DNA of 64,000 nucleotides from NCBI GenBank assembly GCA_015698045.1, contig BLAL01000044.1, positions 1,022,501 to 1,086,500 on the forward strand. The letters run 5' to 3'. Position 1 is the first letter of the stretch; each line of letters starts with the position of its first letter. Made by a program: the position numbers and the translations under genes. The notes beneath the pieces were generated by a model, which saw only the letters and a program-made list of their open reading frames with translations, ran no database searches and had not been told where the DNA came from. Of the stretch, positions 1 through 9,782 are shown piece after piece. This stretch comes from Rhizophagus clarus. Taxonomy: Eukaryota; Glomeromycota; Glomeromycetes; Glomerales; Glomeraceae.

Positions 1-2
1 GA

Positions 3-1274
3 AGAACCTCTTCAAGACGTCGAGTTGGAGTTACACATAAGAAATCATATAAAAAACGTCAAATTCAATCACAAGAAAGAATGGTATATGCTCCTACATC
101 CAATCCTATCTATACAAACGATCCAACAGATATGGAAGATGATGATATACAAAGTCCGTCAATAAATAGATTTCCATGGTTACCAGCTACTACCGGTCCA
201 CCAAAATTACTTCATGCGTCACTTGTTCCTTTAAGTCAGTTTATTAAAAAAGTAGAGGCAACATCTACCGCCGATGTTTCAAGTTCTAAACCAAAACGAA
301 AGTCTGTAGAATCAATTTCAGCTCCTAGACCTAAAAGACCATCACAATTATTTAGACAAAACTTATTAGAACAAAGCGTTGCTTTATCATTTAATGAAAT
401 GGCGATGAAAAGCTTTGCTGCGAAATCTGCTCAATCTGTTCAAAATGCTCAAAATGTCCAAAATGCTCGAAATATTCGAAATGCTCAAAATACAAAGTCT
501 ACACAATCTGTACAATCCACACGTAAATCAAAAAGAAAGACAGTAGAATCAATGTCAATTCCTATACCTAAAAGACCATCACAACTATTTAGAGAAAATT
601 TATTAGAACAAAGTGTTGCTATGTCATTAAATGAAATAGCAATGGGAAGAAATGTTTTGGCTTCTCAACCTACACAATCTGCACGATCTACGCAAAAATT
701 AGACCAAGAACATAGAGAATCTATTTCAGATCCTGAACCTAAAAGACCATCCCAATTATTTAGAGAAAATTTATTAGAACAAAGTGTCGCCATGTCACTT
801 GATGAAGCAATAATGGGAAAAAACGTTTTTTCTACACGTAGACCATCTCTTAATACTAAAATACCACGACGTAGGTTTTCAAGGAGGGGGAGTAATGCTA
901 AATTTAGAAAAGAAAAAGCCGAGAAAAATATAAAAGAGAAAAATAAAAAAGGCAAGGACAATAATCAAGGAGAACAACAGATAAAACAAGAAACAGTAAA
1001 CCCGATGGTTATTTCAAAAATATTGGATGCTGATGAGCTGAAAGTAAAAGTTGAAGAGCAACTTCGTAGAAGAGCAGTTCTACAATCTCCTCAGCCACCT
1101 CCAAGACGTTTTACACCACCAACGACTGAATCACGAAGAGAAGTAATTGTACGGAGACGATCAAAAAATACAAGACCTGAAAAACGTTTAGTTAAACCTG
1201 AACCATCTAGGGAAAGCCTTCAACCATTCCCAAACCATTTAGCTAGACGTAATAAATCTCTGCGATGGCATTAA
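3..1274 (+). CDS. Partial hypothetical protein with three KRPSQLF repeats, 5' end outside window
   Basis: The reading frame is open from the left edge (the frame of position 3) to a TAA at 1272-1274, so the ATG at 81 is probably internal and the gene begins outside the window. Counting from that ATG there are 397 residues. Three copies of a roughly 35-residue block sit at about residues 72-109, 151-189 and 212-246, each reading basic-Ser-x-Glu-Ser-(I/M)-S, then KRPSQLF, then LLEQSVA(M/L)S. Spacers are Gln/Asn/Ser-rich (Q-N-A repeats near 118-137). The C-terminal third is very basic (RRRFSRRGS near 264 and a Lys/Glu run near 275-295), suggesting a nuclear or nucleic-acid-binding protein, but no catalytic domain is visible. 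I do not recognise the family. The conserved repeats look like short linear binding motifs; this is inference. Confidence 0.75.
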   Translation, partial: RTSSRRRVGVTHKKSYKKRQIQSQERMVYAPTSNPIYTNDPTDMEDDDIQSPSINRFPWLPATTGPPKLLHASLVPLSQFIKKVEATSTADVSSSKPKRKSVESISAPRPKRPSQLFRQNLLEQSVALSFNEMAMKSFAAKSAQSVQNAQNVQNARNIRNAQNTKSTQSVQSTRKSKRKTVESMSIPIPKRPSQLFRENLLEQSVAMSLNEIAMGRNVLASQPTQSARSTQKLDQEHRESISDPEPKRPSQLFRENLLEQSVAMSLDEAIMGKNVFSTRRPSLNTKIPRRRFSRRGSNAKFRKEKAEKNIKEKNKKGKDNNQGEQQIKQETVNPMVISKILDADELKVKVEEQLRRRAVLQSPQPPPRRFTPPTTESRREVIVRRRSKNTRPEKRLVKPEPSRESLQPFPNHLARRNKSLRWH

Positions 1275-2611
1275 CAACAAATAATTCATTAATTATTAAA
1301 AAAAAGGACAATTGAACAATTAATATTGTAAATCTTGTTTATATTATTTAATTAATATATTTTGTAGTAGTTTTTATTATTCAATTATATTTTATTTTAT
1401 TTCATATTTATCTAATATTGAACATTTTTTTTTTTTATAAATACTTCTTCATATTATTTCTTTTTTCTTTTTAGTTAATATTTTTTGGGTATTATTCATT
1501 TCATCTTTCTGGGTGTATATTTTCACGTTCTATTTTTTTGGCCGAATTTCTGTAGCATGACCTGACGCAAAAACTGAACAATAATGGCTAATAATTAGCC
1601 ATTAAAAAAAAAAAAAAACAAAATTAAAAAAAAAATAATTTTTATATATAAAGTAATTGTTAAAATGCTTTTATTTCTATCTCATCATCATTAGAAATTC
1701 GCATTTTTTTTTTCCTTTTAAAAAAAAAAAAATCTCCTCAGTACAGTCGCTTTAGCCCAATATTATAAATTAGTTACTAAATTACAGTAAACCAACAGAC
1801 CGAAGTCACGAATTAAAATATGTGCAGAATGCGCGACCTTAGATTCTCCCGGCTTTTTAATAGTAGGCAGCTACTGTGACAGCTTATTCAAGAATTATTA
1901 TAAACCAATATAAGTTAGAAACTTTAAAGCTTTGGTTTAGAAATCTTCGCATGTTAGAATTCATTATTTAATTTATTCGGTTTGAGACAGACTAACGAAA
2001 TATTACGTATGTATTAGTACGATGATACCATCTAACATAATTTTAACATAATAAGATCGGTTAACAACAAAATTTTAAATAAATAATAAATAATATAGAT
2101 GAAAAAATGTTGTATCGTTGACTTTGGTTGTATATAAACCAATCAAACAATTCTGCATCTTTCTTTAATAGGTGCAAAAAAATATAAATCTTGTGAGAAA
2201 ATTCGCTATTAAATTATCTCTTTTTCTTTAAAAAAATGTGATCTCTCTTTTAAAAATGTGAGATCATGTTATTTATTATATAGATTTACAATAATATAAA
2301 TATTATGGTATTATTATATTAGATATGTTCATCATACTTTTTTTGTCTCATTTTCTCTTGTCGGGAGTTGGTTTTTTTTTTGCGAACCGATTGTTCAATG
2401 AAAATAATAATAACTTTAAATGTCAATAAAATGAAAGTATACATAGATAAGTCTGTTTTGTTAGATTTTTGGTTATCCGAAGAATCAGGAATTTTTTTTC
2501 AATGATATTCTGGTAATGATTTTCAAAAGGGGAAAAGTAAAAATTTGATAAATTCAAAAAGGAGAAAGATAAACAAAAAAAAAAAAAAAAAAATACAAAC
2601 TGACTTACCAA
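1275..2611. other. Intergenic, A+T-rich
   Basis: No gene is supportable here. The stretch contains homopolymer A/T runs (about 1420-1435, 1600-1635, 1710-1735 and a long run near 2573-2593) and a small TAATTAGCCATTA-type motif near 1590. Short minus-strand frames are low-complexity Phe/Leu translations of the T-rich strand and are not genes. Confidence 0.6.
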
Positions 2612-3555
2612 TTATAATGTTTTGCCTTTCATGATAGGTGTTTGTTTGTTAAATATTGTATGAATGAAAGCACCTAAAATTTTTATTTTAATTTTGAATT
2701 AATAAAAATATTTCTTTGCATCTTATTTAAACCAATTTTAAAACATACCTATATGATAAATTCCTGTACACAAAGCGAAACAAGTGAAGTAAAAACCAAT
2801 ACGTTGTTGAGTTTCCAATTTAGATAAAATTGGATAAGGCCAAGTACCATATTTAGCAAAATAAAATTGTATCCAAACAGCATAACAAAAAGCAAACGTA
2901 AGTAAATAAAATATATGCGAATGAGATTTTCTAAATTCCTTTGCAAAAAATAAGAAATCTGTCCACAAACAGACTGCCGGAATTAAATGAAATCCAAAAT
3001 CAATTAATATGGGCAATCTAGTACATCACCAAGAAAAGGAAGAAAAATGGATCAGAAGAAGAAAAGGAATCGTTTACAGAGGATATAATTATGATAATAC
3101 CTTGGCTTATCCAATAATAGTGTTTCATCGTAGATTACCATACTCCAATATAAAATAGAAATTAGTCCTTCCAATGGTACAGAAACAACCATAAACCAAT
3201 TCTTCAAGAAAGATATAACTAAATAAATAAGTAATATATGTATGTATTATTTTATTATGTATGTGTTCTAAAGAAGTTTTAATATGTATTTACTTTTAAC
3301 CGAAGAGAATAAATCATACAATAGCGCAAAAACAAAAGCGATCAAGGAAAAGAGTAATCCAACTATCGTCAGGTGCTAAAAAAGAATATTATTAATTTGG
3401 GAATAATTTAAGATTTTATAAATACATACTGTGAATTGAAAAATTATATTCTCATATCTGTTTAGGGTGGGTAATATAGCAAAAGAATAGCTGAAAGAAG
3501 CAATTCCAAGTGCATGAAGGATTAATCGGTAATTAAGTTGGTAAGTTTTACCCAT
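2612..3555 (-). CDS. FAR-17a/AIG1-like integral membrane protein (putative lipid hydrolase)
   Basis: Five exons join in frame: 3430-3555, 3294-3375, 3101-3218, 2749-3017 and 2612-2673, giving 218 residues. All introns are GT..AG and the phases close exactly. The product starts MGKTYQLNYRL, then has several hydrophobic segments. The order of family landmarks is recognisable: a Thr-containing FQFTHLTIVG segment after the first exon, then FLKNWFMVVSVPLEGL and ISILYW, then a histidine in DFGFHLIPAVCLW, then KYGTWPYP. In the AIG1/ADTRP family a membrane Thr and a His form the catalytic centre hydrolysing fatty acid esters of hydroxy fatty acids. The Thr near residue 42-45 and the His in the FHLIP segment are the candidates here. 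The family is eukaryote-wide, about 200-240 residues long and located in ER or plasma membrane, so the length is normal. The substrate in fungi is unknown. Confidence 0.85.
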
Positions 3556-5046
3556 TTTTCTTTTTTTCTTTTTTTTTTTTTAAAAAAAAAAAAAGATAAA
3601 TGAATGAGTAGAAAAGTTTCAAAAGAAGGAATAAAGGAAAAAAACAAGACAGAGACAGGGATAACAATCAAAATGAATAAGATATATATATAAGGCTTGG
3701 TAATTGGATTAATCCGTGAGTAAGTACCAAATATAGATAATATAAGCTTATCTGATAGATCACGAGTTATGTAAATAGATCATGAGTTTGTGACAAATTC
3801 TATCGATTTTAAATTTTCTAAAAACAGAGGTTGGAGAAGTTGTTGTATAGGGGAATATAGAATTTAATGAAAAGAGGGATGGGAAAATGTCAATATTTGC
3901 TTTTTTGGTACCTTATGTAAAGTTTGAAGGGGGAGATTCAGATTGTTTGTAATAAGAATTTTTATTTTTGTTCATATTACAGAATCATACAATCGGAAAT
4001 TGAATCATGACTATATTTTTCCGGACCATATAATTTATCCCTTCAAACATGTGAGCTATCACGTGCAATATTACTAATAGTAAGTCATTTATCAAATGGT
4101 TTATTTTAATTGCCAGAATGAAATATCCTAATATTTTCTGTGCACCAATATTATTTCAGGACGTATTGTATCATCGTAATGACATTATTTTAGCCATTTC
4201 GAGAGAGAAAAGTGTACAAACTAATTGATCATATTAGAATAGATAATAATAATATTTAATAATATTAATACAGTAATTACAATCTTCTACCGCACGGAAT
4301 AAGAGTGATTTAATTATTAATCCAACATAAACAAAATCAAAAGCGTCATATTTAAGGGCTAATATGTGGTCCAATGAAATTGACATGTGATCTAAAGCCA
4401 TTTCGAGCAAAAATGCTTACCGGTCCACATCTTATGTTAAGAATCGTAATATTATAACGGGTACATATCTACATTAATAAATCATTTTATTTATACGATA
4501 AGTTATTACTAACGTTATCATTATTGCGATAATCATGATGATTCCCAATACAACTTCCCCCAAAAGCCAAAAGATAATTCCTACAATATATAATTATGTA
4601 CCTAAAGTATTCCGGTACCAAATGGTGAATTTTGTTACACAATGTATATAGTACTACTATACTATTATATTACGATTTTTACCGAAATTACTTCCCTGAT
4701 AGCCGGGAACTATACAGAAAGTTTTGCAGTAGTAAAATTATATTTTTTTTAAAAAAAATGTTTGACAAAAATAAAAGATTTATTTCATATTATATAAATG
4801 AATATGCATCTTGATTCATAGTAATAAACTTTTAATTCGCTATATATTTGCAATTGCGGTTACATTTTTCCTATTTAGTTTAGATCAAAAACTGTGTTTA
4901 TTTAAAGAGTTGTACCAAGTCTCGGCAGAACTGATCCGATCTTAAAAAAAGACTAACTCCATAAACTTTACTACAAGGTATTAATTAAAAAAAAAAAAAA
5001 CACTCCTCTCCTTATAATAATTTCAAATATTATCTATCTTTTATAT
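3556..5046. other. Intergenic, no gene seen
   Basis: This A+T-rich spacer lies between the divergent-looking ends of the FAR-17a-like and ArsC-like genes, both on the minus strand. A purine-rich leader stretch (about 3590-3680) precedes the FAR-17a-like start. A CACGTG occurs near 4071. The 60-codon plus-strand frame at 4632-4814 has no recognisable content and is probably chance. Confidence 0.5.
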
Positions 5047-5484
5047 TCATTCCTTCGTATAACCCAACTCTTTTAAAAATCCATCAACTTTTTCAGCAGG
5101 ACGAGCAATGATGGCTCTACCTTTGTCCCAATCAACTAAAATAGGCCTTTGCAACCTAATAGGTTGTTCTTTAACGATATTTGCCAATTCTTGAATAGAT
5201 TTAGGTTGTTCCACCTTACTTGCTGTATCACCTTCTTTTGTTGTTCCATCTTCATTTCGTAGAATTTTACTTAAATCATTTTCAATGTTAAGGTATTGAA
5301 CGATATTCCGTAATTGGTCTTGAGTAAGTGGAGTTTTTTGGTAATCCAATACGTCCAAACTAAATATACCTGGTTGTTGTTCTAATGCTTTATGGAGAAT
5401 TGATAATGTTTTATTACATTTATTACATGCTGAATTAAAGACCAAAGTTAAAATTGGTTGCGCAACATTCATTCGAAATGACAT
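5047..5484 (-). CDS. ArsC/YfgD-like thioredoxin-fold protein (putative arsenate reductase family)
   Basis: A single-exon ORF of 145 residues. The N-terminus carries FNSACNKCNKTLSIL (Cys20, Cys23), which matches the N-x-A-C-x-x-(S/C)-x-x-T-L active-site segment of ArsC-type arsenate reductases. Family arginines are also placed as expected: Arg59 in QLRNI, Arg113 in LQRPILV and Arg128 in IIARPAEKV. This order is diagnostic of the glutaredoxin-coupled ArsC/YfgD/Spx group. The second cysteine (CxxC) resembles the Spx/YffB-like and thioredoxin-like forms. A roughly 20-residue Glu/Lys/Thr-rich insertion (about 76-95) is longer than in bacterial members. Activity on arsenate is not proven by sequence; it may be a general thiol reductase. 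The start is the first ATG of the frame. A poly-A/T tract lies just upstream. Confidence 0.8.
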   Translation of the reverse strand: MSFRMNVAQPILTLVFNSACNKCNKTLSILHKALEQQPGIFSLDVLDYQKTPLTQDQLRNIVQYLNIENDLSKILRNEDGTTKEGDTASKVEQPKSIQELANIVKEQPIRLQRPILVDWDKGRAIIARPAEKVDGFLKELGYTKE

Positions 5485-5727
5485 TTTCGATTAAAAAAAA
5501 AAAAAATTTTTTTAAGTAAAAAAGTTATAAAGGTATAAAGGTAAAACGAAAAAAATCCGTGAAAAAACACATTATATACCATTTAATATTACACAAGATA
5601 TAGTGCCAAACATTACAACGAATGAGAGTCATCATCAACTGCGCTAACCAAATTTTTAAAAGCTAGTTCACGTGATTAATTATTGATTATTTAAATTAAA
5701 TAAAATTCTATGGCAACAACAAATCCC

Positions 5728-5822
5728 GCTCCCGTAGCAAAGTGGCAATGCGTCGTGCTTATAGGGTAGTAACCTATACTTGAGCAACGCGAAGGTCGCG
5801 AGTTCGATCCTCGCCGGGAGCA
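5728..5822 (+). tRNA. tRNA-Ile (anticodon UAU) with 23-nt intron
   Basis: All arms can be drawn. The acceptor stem is 5728-5734 with 5815-5821 (GCTCCCG/CGGGAGC), with discriminator A at 5822. The D arm starts at 5737. The anticodon stem is 5753-5757 with 5788-5792 (TCGTG/CGCGA). The T stem is 5798-5802 with 5810-5814 around TTCGATC. The loop reads C-T-T-A-T-A, placing anticodon TAT at 5760-5762. A 23-nt intron (5764-5786) follows position 37, the canonical eukaryotic site, and it contains CTATA that can pair with the anticodon. The anticodon arm after splicing closely resembles fungal tRNA-Ile(UAU), which decodes the minor AUA codon and is intron-containing in many eukaryotes. Confidence 0.92.
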
Positions 5823-5828
5823 CTTTGA

Positions 5829-5843
5829 TTTTTTCGTTTTTTT
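5829..5843 (+). terminator. Pol III oligo-T terminator of the tRNA gene
   Basis: A run of six T, then CG, then seven T begins 7 nt after the mature 3' end. This is a typical RNA polymerase III termination signal. Confidence 0.75.
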
Positions 5844-6592
5844 AAATATGGTAAGGATCCACTTTATTTGCAGATCCGTGACGGTTAAGTGTTAACACGC
5901 CACATTTTTTTTATTTTCTTTGATGAAATATAATACAATTATATGTATGTATGTAAATTTATTTTTACGCGACCTAAAGATTAGTCTAATATAGTTTGAT
6001 AGCTCTTACTACCATTCCATAAAAAATATAACTTTAAAGGATTTGTATTCGTAAGATTCGTATTCGTAATAAAAAGAACGATATTTGCTACAATTTTCTA
6101 AATAGTAAATTCCGAGCCAAAGGTCCAGAGAAACTTCTGGAGTCTGGACATCCCAATGCCTAAAAAGTTAAAATGAGATCCAACTTGGCTTTTAATTATA
6201 AATATTTTATATCATATTTATTTGTGTTCTTCATTACTACCGTATTCTGATTGATGTTCTGATTGATCTATTCTTCTTGGCTAATGTATTACTGTATACT
6301 TCTTGACTGATCTATTCTGGTATTCTTGATCAATCAGTGTGTTCTATCATATTAAAAATTTTTGATTAGTATGATCATGTGATCAATGCACAATTCAATA
6401 AATTTTATAATTATTATTATTAATTATTAAGTAGTTTATTGTATTTTAGATTAATAAATTACAGAAAAAAATTTAAGAATCTTTTAATCTAGATAATATA
6501 TATACGTATATAAAATAAATAATAAGTAGTTCTATAAAAGATTCTATTTGATTTTATATTAACTTCATTTAAACTAATACTTGTTAAATAGA
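5844..6592. other. Intergenic, no gene seen
   Basis: An A+T-rich spacer between the tRNA and the 3' end of the glycosyltransferase gene. Around 6230-6350 there are imperfect repeats of a CTGATTGAT/CTTGACTGATCTATTC motif (about four degenerate copies). Nothing else is supportable. Confidence 0.5.
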
Positions 6593-8993
6593 TTATCCTA
6601 ATGACCATTCATTAGATAATTTACTAAATGTAACAAATGCATCCTAAAATAAAAATAAAATAATAAATTATAAATTTATCTAATATACAAACATTACACT
6701 TCATCTTGTTAAAATATCAATTACCTCTTTTGTACAATCCGGAATTTGATTATCAAAAACAGGATAATCCATTGAAACTGTAGTGTGCAATTGTTTAGAG
6801 TGGAAAGCCGACAATTTCCCATAACCTCCAGGAGAAATTATCTAAAAATTAAAAATTTAAAAATTAAATATAATTAAAGAAGTTTTCATAATAAGTTAAT
6901 GGAATAAATGCAATAATAATTATATACCCGATAATCTGTTTTACTTAAAATCCAATTTTCTATTATAGCATTATTTACGTCATCAGCGTGATCGTGATGA
7001 CCATGATTCGATTGAATCGGTAAACCAGAGATAATAACATGTTCCAATTTCTGCACAGCTTCATTTCTTAAAGCTACTGAATCAGTAATAAGGAAATAAA
7101 TGACTTTGTGATCCGGTACAGCATAAGTTTGTGTAAGTTGGTCGGCACAATGGAAAAAATGTTTATAATCTTGCAATGCAGTCGTATCTCCTCTTGTTCT
7201 AATTTGAATTCCCACCGAAAATATATTATTAAGTAAAAACAATGATGTGTACTTTGTTATGAATGACATTGCTGCTGTACTTGGACGAAATAGATAATCA
7301 AAAATACATCCAAATGCTGTGTGCGGTCTTAATCCAATTTCTTTTAAAGGTTGCGCGTAATATTTTGAATCAAAACTCCTAATAATCATCCCTCGATTTG
7401 TATAAAATTTAATAAAAGGATCTGGATATTTTGTTGACCAATTTGAAAGTAAAAATTGATTGTCTATTTGTTGAGCATCAAAATCAATCACATTAATTTC
7501 ACTACTTTGCAAGTCTTTGATGGTCATTTCTGGATCTAAAGAATCATAACTCCAATCAATATTAGGAGAATCAAAAATTGTATCAAGAGGAAGAGGAGCT
7601 TGCCAATCTGCAAGATAAGCTCGATTTGTAAGCAAAGCAAATAAAAATGTCGAGGTCATGCCAAGTATCCTTTCAATTAAAAATTGCGTCAGTATTTTAA
7701 ATTGATAAAATAAAAACGATTTTTTCAACAACGAATATTTCTTATAACGTACCGGTCACCTAAGTTACCACAATTTGAATTTGTTTCACAAACATAAGCA
7801 ACATATCTTTGTTCCGCTCTTCCAGTCAAAATATCTTGGTGTAAATTAGCATAATTTTTTTGCCATGTTCCACATGAAGAATCAAGACTTTCATCCGTAT
7901 TCATTTCGATTAATTGTATTATAGCAGTTTCATTTCGTTCTTCTTCAGTAAGTGATCCAATAACATCTTCATATGTAAAATGTGGTTTTGGAGCTTGATA
8001 AGTGTACTTTGCATAATTAATTATATCATCACTTTTATCATTTAATCCCGATGCATCTAACTTGTAATGTCTAAGTTTTTTTTTGTTGAGTTTATTAGGT
8101 AAGCCTTTTAAATCTGATTCATCTTCAGTTTCATTACTTTCTAAAATATTTTTATTATTTGTTTCTTCCAACTGATCTTTTATTTCACCGTTATTAAGAA
8201 GAATTTCATCAGAATGTCCAAAATTTGGATTTTTGATCTCATTTTCATCCACATTATTAGTTAAATTAGGTTCAATTTTTATGTCTTCAAGAATACTTTC
8301 TTCCTGTTTTTGTTGTTGATTTGTTTCATCGGGTAATTCTGGTATAACATCATTTATGGTACTTTCGGGTGGATTCTGTTCCGTAATAATTTCTTTCTGT
8401 TTAAGTTCATCATCATCATCATTAATTTCTCCATCTTCAAATATTGTATCATTATAAATAGCATTAAGATTCTCATCATCAATTTTAGGAGTATCTACAA
8501 AAGGGTTAAGAACTTCTTCATTATCATTATCAGAAATATTATTAGAATCCTGTGCAAAATTAATTGGCTCTTCCATGCTAATTGGTTCTTTCTTAATTGC
8601 ATAATCTAAATCATCAAATGGAGGTCCTATTCCACTTAAACTTCCAATAAAGAATACAAGAGCACAAAAAAATATTAACGTTGATATTATATTTTTTAAA
8701 TCAAATTTTGAAGAAGAATCAGCTTGTTGTCTTTCAAAAAATTTATGTTTTGATGGAGTATGAGGTGGATTTGGTAATGAACTTTTATTACTACTCTCGC
8801 TTATAGAAGAAAGAATTGACTTTCCTGATTTTTGTGAGTCAAGGTAATTATTTTGATTAGAATTATAAGTATTACTGAAACTACTAGTACTATTAACTAT
8901 ACGTTGATTCGGTATCGAAAGAAGGTTTTCCGAAGAATCATTACTTCCTGCACTTATGCTCATAGTACGACGATGTGGTCTTGAGGAAGACAT
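6593..8993 (-). CDS. Type II membrane glycosyltransferase, fucosyltransferase-like
   Basis: Four exons (7753-8993, 6928-7669, 6725-6841, 6593-6643) join in frame to 716 residues. A Ser/Asn-rich cytosolic tail (about 1-100) precedes one membrane segment (about 101-120, ISTLIFFCALVFFIGSLSGI). A long Asp/Glu/Asn-rich stem (about 130-310) follows, then a lumenal catalytic region. The junction of exons 1 and 2 rebuilds CGNLGDRILGMTSTFLFALL followed by TNRAYLADW, the loop-helix found at the start of plant GT37 and related alpha-fucosyltransferase domains. Later come VGIQIRTRGD (about 566-575), resembling the H-x-R-x-G-D nucleotide-sugar motif but with Gln for His, and SPGGYGKLSAFHS in exon 3. The topology suggests a Golgi enzyme. 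Donor and acceptor cannot be read from sequence, so fucose is an analogy. The start is the only ATG before the cytosolic tail. Confidence 0.75.
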
Positions 8994-9071
8994 GATTTTT
9001 TTTTCCTTTAAAATATTTTATGAAGAAATTTCAATATAATTAATAATTAAATTAAAATAAAAATGTTATAT

Positions 9072-9105
<34 letters not shown>

Positions 9106-9580
9106 TAAAATTTAATCAATTTTAAAATTTTTAAATAGATAAATAGATTAATCACAAAAAAAAAAATCGTTATTTATTTCAAAGGAGAGAGAAATTTATA
9201 TTAAACAAGAAAAAATTTTGAAAAAAAAAAATCATGGTTAATTTACATTAATGTACTTAATTGGAAATGATCGGTTACTAAATAAGATTTGTCCTGCGTA
9301 TCATACGTATCATACATGCTTTGTGTTTCATAAATTGAACAAAATCATATTCCCTAAAATGTATTCGCCAAAATTATTCTTATTGAATGAATACGATTTC
9401 AGTACAAAACTACATGTAACTATATAACTATAATTACTATAAGCGAGGCCATCCGTCTTCCGGTGGAAAAAGAAGTATAAAATGACGATCCACAAAATAG
9501 TAAATTTAATTGAACTAATGAAATACAATTGTGAAATAGTAATGTACTGCTAAATTTGAATCGCGCAGTTTATCGCAGCT
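8994..9580. other. Upstream region of the glycosyltransferase gene
   Basis: Very A+T-rich leader with long T and A runs (about 9079-9105, 9158-9168, 9221-9230). No gene is seen. The plausible promoter of the minus-strand glycosyltransferase gene lies here. Confidence 0.4.
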
Positions 9581-9623
9581 TATCACGTGATAATATTATC
9601 ACGTGATATTAAACTATCACGTG
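9581..9623. promoter_or_regulatory. CACGTG cluster inside a 28-bp perfect palindrome
   Basis: Positions 9581-9608 form a perfect 28-bp palindrome made of two TATCACGTGATA sites separated by ATAT. A third CACGTG is at 9618-9623, so three E-boxes fall within 40 bp (9584-9589, 9600-9605, 9618-9623). RTCACGTG is the classic site of fungal bHLH factors (Cbf1 and relatives). The cluster is about 590 bp upstream of the glycosyltransferase start. Regulation of that gene is inference. Confidence 0.5.
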
Positions 9624-9782
9624 CCTTCGCAAGCTGATTTTGATCAAATCGTCTTTAAACGTGTTTTCTTAATGTAACGTCCGATCGAGGAACGTTTATC
9701 AAAAATAGATATATATATTGGAATTGCTGATAGGTTCCAACTTCCAAAACACGTTGGTCTTTATGAGTGATTCAAAGAAATA

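Noticed and set aside
4632..4814. 60-codon plus-strand frame in a gene-free spacer
   Set aside because: No motif, and the length is within chance expectation.
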